Source of the DNA: Terana coerulea
Lineage: Eukaryota; Basidiomycota; Agaricomycetes; Polyporales; Phanerochaetaceae
Length of the DNA: 24,627 nt
NCBI GenBank assembly: GCA_024811115.1
Contig: JAKOGH010000501.1
Coordinates: 1-24,627 of the forward strand
Direction of reading: 5' to 3'
The notes beneath the pieces were generated by a model. It was not told the DNA's origin. It saw only the letters and a program-made list of their open reading frames with translations, and ran no database searches. Shown one piece after another: positions 17,806 to 24,627 of this stretch. Position numbers and translations under genes: made by a program. The first letter of the stretch is position 1; every line of letters begins with the position of its first letter.

Positions 17806-20382
17806 ATGCCCCCAGAAGACGAAGAGCCGCGCGCAAACCGACACCATCCGAGATATCCAGCGACGACGACTCAGGCAGTGATAAGGAACATGCGCGTAAG
17901 CCACCAGCGAAGGCTCCTGTACAGCGCGCCCGAGGCAAAGGCAAGGCAGCCACTACGAAAGTCGGTCGTCTGGCGAAATTACCAGGCATGCCACTAGATA
18001 TTATCTACGAGGTTGGTCGCACCCAATATAAGCTACGGTTCAATGCTCATCATTGATTAGATCACAAGCTACCTCCACCCTATGGACGCCCTCAACCTCG
18101 CCAGGTCGACGAGAGACTTCCGAAATCTGCCGACGAGCCGCAACTCGCCATCGCTACGGAAGGCTGCTCGTCGCAATGCTGAAGATCTACCGCCGTGCCC
18201 AGATGCCTACAGTGAGCCGACATACGCTAGCGTCATGTTCTACAACCGCTGCAACGTATGCGCGTCCACTACGGGAATAGATTTCTGATGCGCTGATGAG
18301 ATTGATATTTTAGGAATGTGGTAAAACATGTGAGATGATTTATTGGGAAATAGGTGGTCGATATTGCAAGAATTGCAAACCCCAGTATGTTCACTTCTTC
18401 TATCGAAATCTCCAGTTCAAATTTAGCTCCAATAGCCGCTGGAACGGGATAACTGGCCCTTACGAGCTTTGGAATCAATTCAGATGGGAAAGGCCGCTAA
18501 ACAATCAAATCCCATTCCCACAGCGCATATATGGCTTGCAATTCATACTCCCCGTATCTGAACCCGGAAGCGTGGACCGTACGTTTCCAGGCCCTACTGC
18601 TTGTTCTGACTGTATATGGCTAATTATGGTGTAGCATACCGTATGTCACACCATTCGAGCATTTTGTTCCGCAAGTCCGACGTCGCTGACTTGAAGGGAG
18701 GCCATCAAGGGCATGACCTCCTCAACGGAACAAGCTGCCTTTATAGATTCGAAGGCGGTCAAGTTAAAGTCACTGAGAGAGGTGCGCTGCTGAGGGTTTC
18801 CCGTGCTGCCATGGAACAGCCGACTCATGAAACATTTAGCAATATGAACCCTTGATAAAATGGCAAGCACTGAAGGCCCAGATGCTCGAGAGCACCAAGG
18901 AAGAAGCTACCGAATCTAGATACAATAGGTACGCTCTGCATATCTCATTCAGATGACAGAACATCCAACAACGAGGTCGTTCGTGCAGCATCAAGGAGAA
19001 ACTCCTCGAGCTCGGATACGACAAAGAGCTGCAGCGTCTACAGGGGACGAATCGACTCGTCAGCCATGACCTCGTTGCGCAGCCGAAGAAACTTACAGAA
19101 AGAAGTGCGTGATATTCCTCTCGATTCTGCTCGCTCTCAGCTGACATCTCCCTTAGTTTGGAAAAACATGAAGCCCAAGATGATTGACTTCATGGACGGG
19201 GTGAGGACCGAGCGGCTGCAGGAGGAGCGCAGTGTTGCCATAAAGGCTCGACTTAAAGTCCTTGACGAAGCGGTGGTGCGGATCGCACCGCGCCGCATTG
19301 GCGAGCCGTCCATCCGCGACATTGCGCTCGGGATGCCGGAGGTCCAAGCGGTGGTGGACGCGCCGACGAGCACGACCGTCACCACTGCCAGCTTCGGCTT
19401 CCTAGCAAAGGCGTTGCCCGCGTTCACGGAGCGATGGAAGCGAGATGCGCGGGCATACCTCGCAGGTTTGGTCCGCGCGGGTGTCGCAGTGGGCGACGCC
19501 ACGGATCCGCTGACGCTCGCGGTGGGGAGCGTGTTCCGGTGCAAACTCTGCCGGTTGTCGTACCGCTACCCGCTCGTCCTGTCGCACACATGTTTCGCAC
19601 GGCAGCAGCTGCAGCGCGGGGCGACTGCGGATTCGTACGAAGCTGTTGTCGCTCGCCACGCCCCCGCCCAGAACTGGCAGCCAGTCGAGTATGAGGTCAA
19701 AGCCGAGAAACTCGCGAAGCTGGTCGCCACGTGCGGCATGGATCCAGCGACGGCGACAATCGACGACATGGACAACTCGGCCGTGCGCTTGTACTGTGAT
19801 ACTTGCTCGTACGATCGTGTTGGAGAACGCAAGAAAGACTTTTATTCGTGGCGGGCGATGGTACGTGCTCTTCTGTCCGCCGCCGTGCGCCCCGCTGAAG
19901 CGTGGCGCTGCAGTACGCACATAGTGACCAATCTCGCTACGGTCATGAACGTTTCCTGCCAGCGTCGCCGGCCGAGCGCGAGGCCGTGAAGCCGCTGGAG
20001 GACGCGGCACGAGAACGCGCCGTGCGGGACGAAGAGAAGATGAAGGCCGCCAAGTGGCGCTGTATCCGTTGCCCAACCTACCACCCGCGTCGCGCCCGTA
20101 ACCAGATCGTCAACCATGTTCGCACACAGTGAGTCGTCGACAGTATTTCTAGGGTGCCGACCTGATATGACGCGGGTGCACAGTCATGGGGTCGCCTCGC
20201 CCGATGCAGAGGACGTCGTATACGACTTCGCTGATGCATACATGGACATCACGCATGATGAGGTTGGTGTAGTTGACGACGTGATTCCTGAGGGATCCAA
20301 AGAGGCTTATTGGGCTGGGCGTGTGAAAAGAGGAACTCACGTTTATTTCTCCTTCCCCTCTGCCTCGGCTATAAAAGATTGA
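17806..20382 (+). pseudogene. F-box/zinc protein copy 2, near-intact paralogue with two 1-bp frameshifts
   Basis: Nine exons: 17806-18011, 18061-18255, 18314-18578, 18635-18781, 18840-18928, 18989-19104, 19157-19860, 19914-20128, 20184-20382, all GT-AG, phases matching throughout. Order: basic Ser/Asp head; F-box (LPGMPLDIIYEITSYLHPMD, then LNLARSTRDFRNL); a Cys motif CNECGKTCEMIYWEIGGRYC with KNC (possible zinc site); GPYELWNQF; a helical region; a long exon with IGEPSIRDIALGMP, FRCKLCRLSYRYPLVLSHTC and ATCGMDPATATIDDMDNSAV; a CxxC...H..H segment WRCIRCPTYH...NHVRTHH like a C2H2 finger; and the C-terminal EVGVVDDVIPEGS...KRGTHVYFSFP. Compared with copy 1 one base is missing just after the ATG (CCAGAAGACG versus CCAAGAAGGCG) and one base is extra at 18694-18699. 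It may still start at the internal Met in the F-box, but the second shift remains. Role would be substrate recruitment to SCF. Confidence 0.8.
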
Positions 20383-20465
20383 TTTCATTTAATTTTTGGA
20401 CTTTCGTTGGGTGCGGTATACTACGGTATAGTACCTGCATTGCATCCACTAGATCCAACTGAGTA

Positions 20466-20615
20466 CTGTACTTTAACGACCAAAGCGTCAGAAGCGCCCA
20501 AAATCATTTTCGCCGACGAATCCCCAAAATCGCCAAAAATCGAAAGAAAATCATTGGCGGGGTCGGCTGAAAATGGGTATGACCTGTGACCGCCGCTTTG
20601 GTCGGTAAAGTACAG
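20466..20615. mobile_element. Tc1/mariner-like MITE, 150 bp
   Basis: Terminal inverted repeats of 22 bp with one mismatch: CTGTACTTTAACGACCAAAG... on the left and CTGTACTTTACCGACCAAAG... as the reverse complement on the right, flanked by TA on both sides (20464-20465, 20616-20617). TA target and CTGT-type ends fit Tc1/mariner or pogo derivatives. The interior is A/G-rich and has no coding capacity beyond a chance frame. Confidence 0.8.
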
Positions 20616-20958
20616 TAAGCGTGAACTTACTGGGGTATACGTTAGCTTAGTTGCGAGTATGATTTGTAATTGAAATGTCTGGGAACAGAAGTCAATGGTA
20701 TTGTGTAGCCAGGGTCGCTAGTCGTTCGCGCATGGACCGGGAGGTGAGATGTTGAGGGTAGCTGCAGAGCTATATATATAGGATGCGCTGCTGTTCTAAT
20801 CTCAGGTCAACAAAGCTCTCTTTGACCCATCCCGCGAATAAAGAGAATCGACGTACCAGGTTCGAGACTTCAATTCGTAGAAATGTAGAGAAAAGGCGAC
20901 GAGGCGACGACCGATGGGTTGAAGGAAGTGGTCGGGATGAAGGTGGCGGTCGGCGACG
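20616..20958. other. Intergenic between two MITEs
   Basis: Contains a TATATATATA run at 20771-20780 and a 65-codon plus-strand frame (20783-20980) that is Arg/Gly-rich and runs into the next transposon, so it is unlikely to be a gene. Nothing else seen. Confidence 0.4.
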
Positions 20959-20966
20959 AGGCGGGA
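20959..20966 (+). repeat. hAT-type target-site duplication, left copy (AGGCGGGA)
   Basis: Exact 8-bp duplicate of 21511-21518. Confidence 0.88.
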
Positions 20967-21510
20967 TAGTGTTCGGGTAGAAACTCATGTGTTATTAACC
21001 TGTCCTTTTAACTTGGTTATTAACAGGTTAATAACGGTTAGAATGTCGAGGGGGTTTTGGGGCTGTTAATAACTCTAAGGTCCCCGAGGCTAGACTGGCT
21101 TACCGTAAGGTTTCAGGAGGCATTAACGTCGCTGCACAAGGGTACCCAGCCGGCTTACCCCGTCTCTGCAAGGCTGGGCTCGCTCGAGGTAGCTTTCGCG
21201 ACTGCAGTCGTCAAGTTCCCACGGTACGCGCGAGCGTTGAAATCCATCAAGTGGTGGACGACGAGCTCACTCTTTCCCCGAAGGCAGTTCAGCTCGTACA
21301 GTCAACTCCCCAAGTCTCCTTTGTGCATTTCCTCCATTCTTCAACGCTCTCTCAACAAACTGGAGCGTCGCCACTGGAGCTGCACAATGCTTGGGAAATT
21401 TTAGCGCTCCTAGTTATAAACAGTTAATAGCCCAGGTCAAAAAGGCCCTCTCGGACGCCTTGGTTAATAACCGCGGTCAGAAACTCCGCCGAGTTCTTAC
21501 CCGAACACTA
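20967..21510. mobile_element. hAT-like non-autonomous element, 544 bp, with an open internal segment
   Basis: Termini TAGTGTTCGGGTAGAAACTC (left) and TAGTGTTCGGGTAAGAACTC (reverse complement of the right end), flanked by perfect AGGCGGGA duplications. Inside each end are several TTAATAAC / GTTATTAA motifs, likely subterminal repeats. The middle (about 21100-21424) is richer in G/C and open in two plus-strand frames; one reads VEIHQVVDDELTLSPKAVQL and SFVHFLHSSTLSQQTGASPL before a stop near 21424. I do not recognise it as hAT transposase, so it may be captured host sequence or chance. Confidence 0.85.
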
Positions 21511-21518
21511 AGGCGGGA
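21511..21518 (+). repeat. hAT-type target-site duplication, right copy (AGGCGGGA)
   Basis: Exact 8-bp duplicate of 20959-20966, immediately after the CACTA end of the element. Confidence 0.88.
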
Positions 21519-21657
21519 GGCTGGCGGTTGCGTTTGGCGCCAAAAGCACATTTATCCGTAAAAGGCAACTCTCTTGCTCTTCACATCCTGGCACGGAGGC
21601 TGACTCTGTTTGTTTTCAATAAACGGAGTAAATCCCGTGACTGGCCAGCCTCCAGAC

Positions 21658-21664
21658 ATATAAG
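21658..21664 (+). promoter_or_regulatory. TATA box ahead of the module array
   Basis: ATATAAG about 55 bp before an ATG at 21717. The spacing suits a fungal promoter with a short 5' UTR and suggests that the array downstream was, or is, transcribed. Confidence 0.5.
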
Positions 21665-21773
21665 TACCCCCACACGGAGCCTGAATCAGACCAACACATC
21701 TTCCCCCTCGACCGGCATGTCCCCCTTCCTCTCCTCTCTTTCCCCGCCGCTGTGCTCACCCTTTCTCCTTCAG

Positions 21774-21930
21774 ACCTCCTCGAACATGTCGCCCAGCGCT
21801 TCGCCTGCGCTATCCGGGCCCGCGAACTTGCCATCAAGAGGTGATCAACGTCAACGGTCGCCTCGGCAAGTTTCAAGTCCTGCGCCTAGTGAGTGACCGC
21901 TGCGTCCATGGTCACTCCGGAGCAGGAGGA
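21774..21930 (+). repeat. Module copy 1
   Basis: Runs from GACCTCCTCGAAC through CTATCCGGGCCCGCG and GGTCGCCTCGGCAAG to GGTCACTCCGGAGCAGGAGG. Best preserved of the three copies. Confidence 0.75.
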
Positions 21931-22035
21931 GAGTGGTACGAGCATCTGTACCGAAACGCCGCGTAAGTTTACTCTCACTCAGTGGTAGACACACATACCA
22001 ACACATACATCCGCAGCACATCCACCAAGCCGTCG

Positions 22036-22180
22036 ACCTCGAGAACCCAGCTTCTCTGCGATATCCGGGCCCGCGGCCTTGCCACTACGAGGTGACCGAC
22101 GTCAAGGGTTACCTCGGCAAGTATAAAGCCCCGCGCCTAGTGGGTGACCGCTGCGTCAATGGTCACTCCGGAGCACGAGG
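22036..22180 (+). repeat. Module copy 2
   Basis: Starts GACCTCGAGAACCCAGC, shares ATCCGGGCCCGCGGCCTTGCC, TACCTCGGCAAG and AATGGTCACTCCGGAGCACG with copies 1 and 3, and leads to a GTGAGT donor at 22213. Confidence 0.75.
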
Positions 22181-22373
22181 ACTGGGTCCTGCACTCGTCC
22201 CGATATCTCGAGTGAGTATTGCTGCCTTGTTTCCCGCTTCACGAGGCTAACCGTCTGTCCCAGCTTCACCGATACTGGCCCCGTTCCCCACCCCTGCTCC
22301 TTTATATCCACATCTTCCGTAACGACCACCCCTCTACCTCCCTGTCTCGTACGGGGAGTTTCCGTGCTCACTA

Positions 22374-22494
22374 CCTCAGGACCTCCGGGCCCGCGGCCTT
22401 GCCATCGTGGGGCGATCACCGTCAAAGGTCGCCTCGGCAAGTCTCAAGCCCCGCGCTTAGTGGGTGGCCGCTGCGTCAATGGTCACTCCGGAAC
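22374..22494 (+). repeat. Module copy 3 (5' truncated)
   Basis: Starts at CTCCGGGCCCGCGGCC and ends GGTCACTCCGGAACCTAG; lacks the GACCTC...CTGCG part and the exon end with the donor. Confidence 0.75.
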
Positions 22495-22802
22495 CTAGGG
22501 TGTGGGCTTCGACGTAGACAGTACTTTTGTTGACCGGGGCGAATGTATTCTCGACGGAGGGTGGCTCTTGAAGTCATCCTGGCATGGACCTCTTCGTGGT
22601 CGTCGGGACGAGTAATCCCCGAGTCTCTCCGGACTTGAGGATGAAACTAACACATGCCTTAATCTCCTGACTTGACCTCTGTTACATATGGCTAATTACT
22701 ACAACGTGAATATATTTTCCCATATAATTGAATTGCAAACTCAGACCTAAGTATCAAAGGTGTGTCACAGTAAGTTCTCGGATGTAGTGTGCGGCAATCA
22801 AT
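22495..22802. other. Intergenic, no gene recognised
   Basis: About 300 bp, turning A/T-rich after 22680. No coding or repeat signal seen. Confidence 0.4.
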
Positions 22803-23020
22803 CTTCTGCACTTGGCTCGGAGGGGAAGGAGAAACGGACATGAGTCTCGCTTTTCACACGGCCGGCTTAACCGACAGTCTGTGTATCCCTTAGGAATTAC
22901 GTCGTCCACTACACCAACCTCATCGTACTTGATGCCCAGGTTTTCGGCGAAGCCGTCTGCACCACAGAAATGCTGTCGGCGACTAACCGTGTGCGAACAG
23001 CCTGGCGCGCATGTCGTCGA
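22803..23020 (-). pseudogene. Third F-box-family relic (C-terminus only)
   Basis: Read on the minus strand, KYDEVGVVDDVIPKGYTD matches HDEVGVVDDVIPEGSKE of F-box copy 2. It is followed by GTGTGAAAAGCGAGACTCATGTCCG, the decayed counterpart of VKRGTHV, and by a TTTCTCCTTCCCCTCCGAGCC end. Upstream, GTTCGCACACGGTTAGTCG and CGACAGCATTTCT align with the last exon-intron border of copy 2 (CGCACACAGTGAGTCG, CGACAGTATTTCT), so the relic derives from genomic DNA that kept its intron, not from a retrocopy. Inverted relative to the tandem pair. Frameshifted and non-functional. Confidence 0.75.
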
Positions 23021-23276
23021 CCTATCAAGAAGCCTTGTCCAGGTCGAAGAGTCGAGCAAGTCAGACATTGGAGGAAATACTGCTTGTATATCCCGGCATG
23101 CAAGAGCACAAGCCAACTAAGATACAACAATGAAACCCTAGGTCTACTTTACACATTATACAAGGACTTTTAGATGCTCTAGTCTGCAGCAGCGAAGAGA
23201 GTCAGAACGAGACACAGCGGCGCGGTATAGAAAGGAATAAGATAGAGCATGAAGAGCAGTCGTGGCAGGCTGAGCC
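23021..23276. other. 3' flank of the sulfate permease gene
   Basis: About 250 bp with no gene. It probably holds the permease 3' UTR (minus strand). Confidence 0.4.
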
Positions 23277-24627
23277 TCACTCCACCCCTTCCGGCCGCTT
23301 CGCGTCGTCCAGGGAGCCGACGCTCGGCGTGCTCGGGACCCTGCGCACGCCCGACTCGGCCGCACGGACAGCGGAGACAACATCGAAGTGGAAGAACGGC
23401 GTGTCTTGCAAGACGATGGGGCCCGCGGTTGGCTGCGAGGCGCTCGACGTTGAGCCGCGGCGGTGCACGTCCTCGATACCGCCGATGCTCTCGAGGTCGC
23501 CCTTCTCGGGCGCCGGCGCGGGCCCGCGCACGTCGCCGTACGACACGACCTGCACGAGCTCGGGGTGCGCGCGCGTCGCGGGCACGCCGATGCCGAAGCC
23601 GCCCGCGACGAGCGCGCGGCGGATCCAGGGCGAGAGCACGGTCGCGAAGTGGAACTCGACGGGGTGGTCCGCCCAGCGCTCGACCTCGTTGCGCGTGTCG
23701 ATGAGGGCCTGTACGGCGGTGGTGTCAATTTGCGAGCTGCATAAACCATAAGCACTCCTGTCAAACCAAACGAAGACGGTGGGTACTCACACTCCGGAGA
23801 AGTCCAGCACAATCGCCTTCAAGTCCGGCTTCTTCGCGTTCTCCGCGGTCTCGTCGTGGCCAGGGCGAGGCCCGGGGTCGTTCCAGGGGCGGTCCCCGAG
23901 CTTGACCTGGCTCATGTCCTTGCCGCGGCGCATGTTCGCCTTGGCGTAGTCCACGATCGTCGAGTTCAGGATCGACGAGTTCGGGTACAAGAAGCTCTCT
24001 TCGAAGCGGTACACAATCACGCCTGGCGTCGGTGGCACGGGCTTCACGTCGGTGTTCATCAGGCTCGCCTTCGGGTTCAGCGGCACGTACACGTCGCGCG
24101 CGGCCGCCGAGTCATGTTCTCCCGCGCGCAGCGTGACGCGGCCGAGGAAGTAGCCGCGCGGGCGCGCGACACGTACGAGCAGGAGTGCGAGCGACGTGCA
24201 GATCGACGTGTAGATGCCGTTCTCGATAGTGCTGAACACCGTGACGAGCACGGCCGCCGCCCAGATGACAAACTCGAGCGGGGACACGCGCCAGAAGGAG
24301 TACACCTGCGGCGGCTTCGCGACGAGATCCGCGACAGCGTGGATGATGATGGCGGATAAGCCCGCGCTGGGGATCCAGAAGAAGGCCGGGGTGAGGCCGT
24401 ACAGGGCGACGATGACAACGATGGCGGTGAGAATGCCTGCGGCGGGGGTGCGCACGCCGGACTTGGACTTCAGAGCAGAGCGGGAGAAGGAGCCGGTGGC
24501 CGGGTATGCGCCGAAGACGGTTCCGACAGTGTTGGTGACGCCTATAGCAATCAACTCCTGGTTGGGGTTGATCTTGTAGCCATTGACACGACCAAAAGCT
24601 GAATGAAGGGAACGGTGAGTCAGCAGA
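23277..24627 (-). CDS. SulP-family sulfate permease, C-terminal part (5' end off the window)
   Basis: Plasma-membrane sulfate/proton symporter of the SUL1/SUL2 type, supplying sulfur for Cys and Met synthesis. Exons seen: 24598-23791 and 23736-23277, intron 23790-23737 in phase; a further intron starts at 24599 and leaves the window. The first visible exon begins FGRVNGYKINPNQELIAIGV and has the SulP stretch FGAYPATGSFSRSALKSKSG, then membrane segments (AAGILTAIVVIVALYGL, AFFWIPSAGLSAIIIHAVAD, EFVIWAAAVLVTVFSTIENG, TSICTSLALLLVRV). The cytoplasmic tail contains a STAS domain ending LKAIVLDFSGV, continued after the intron as SQIDTTAVQALIDTRNEVER. The C-terminus is a Ser/Pro/Gly-rich tail. GC content is clearly higher than in the F-box region. 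No lesions. Confidence 0.95.

Larger units (their letters stand above)
21717..22494 (+). pseudogene. Decayed gene or array built from three copies of an unrecognised exon module
   Basis: The ATG frame at 21717 is short (MSPFLSSLSPPLCSPFLLQT onward). One base off from it, an open frame reads AVLTLSPSDLLEHVAQRFAC then AIRARELAIK, which looks far more like protein; a single base gained in the C run at 21720-21724 would join ATG to it. The following segment ends in MVTPEQEE and, one base further shifted, WYEHLYRN before a GTAAGT donor. Copy 2 ends likewise in MVTPEHEDWVLHSSRYLE before GTGAGT. So the repeated unit looks like an exon with its own splice donor. Stops and shifts in all copies suggest decay. 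No family recognised. Confidence 0.4.

Noticed and set aside
19402..20076. 224-codon minus-strand frame
   Set aside because: Shadow of the long exon of F-box copy 2, which aligns residue by residue with copy 1.
23249..23751. Long plus-strand frames opposite the sulfate permease
   Set aside because: High-GC antisense shadows; the minus strand gives a clear SulP/STAS protein.
1..24627. CRISPR array, rRNA or tRNA genes
   Set aside because: No regularly spaced short direct repeats, no rRNA-like stretch and no cloverleaf with both A and B box motifs was seen on either strand by eye; a tRNA search program would be needed to be sure.

Overview
The window looks like nuclear DNA of a filamentous basidiomycete, most likely an Agaricomycete of the Polyporales type (inference). 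The reasons are genes split by many 40-90 nt GT-AG introns, fungal housekeeping genes (nucleoside diphosphate kinase, complex III subunit 7, a SulP sulfate permease), a secreted heme-type DOMON protein, and lineage-specific F-box and acidic Cys-motif genes. Splice models were built by hand from reading frame, splice signals and family or paralogue alignment.

Left part (1-6.1 kb), conserved and intact: a secreted DOMON/AA8-like cytochrome gene running off the left edge (minus); nucleoside diphosphate kinase (five exons, minus); QCR7 (four exons, plus), divergent from the kinase across 248 bp; an unrecognised Ser/Pro-rich gene (minus, N-terminus unresolved); and a 420-residue acidic protein with an N-terminal coiled coil and a Cys cluster (minus).

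Middle (6.3-20.4 kb), a tandem pair of F-box paralogues on the plus strand. Copy 1 (6317-15848) has been split by two insertions that both landed in coding sequence. The first is a 6.5 kb Ty1/copia retrotransposon in antisense orientation (LTRs 6879-7167 and 13090-13380, 5-bp target duplication TAAAG). The second is a 360-bp hAT-like MITE (13488-13847, 8-bp duplication GCTAAGCC). Copy 1 also carries stops and frameshifts. Copy 2 (17806-20382) has neither insertion and keeps every splice phase, but shows two single-base frameshifts relative to copy 1. It serves as the empty-site reference for both insertions. Between the copies lie a small plus-strand gene remnant and a small minus-strand gene with one apparent frameshift.

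Right part (20.4-24.6 kb): a 150-bp Tc1/mariner-like MITE, a second hAT-like element (544 bp, 8-bp duplication AGGCGGGA), three decayed copies of an unrecognised exon module behind a TATA box, a third relic of the F-box family C-terminus on the minus strand, and the C-terminal two thirds of a SulP sulfate permease running off the right edge.

The genes do not form one pathway. The picture is a conserved housekeeping block joined to a fast-evolving F-box cluster that has collected DNA transposons and a very recent retrotransposon. I saw no tRNA, rRNA or CRISPR.
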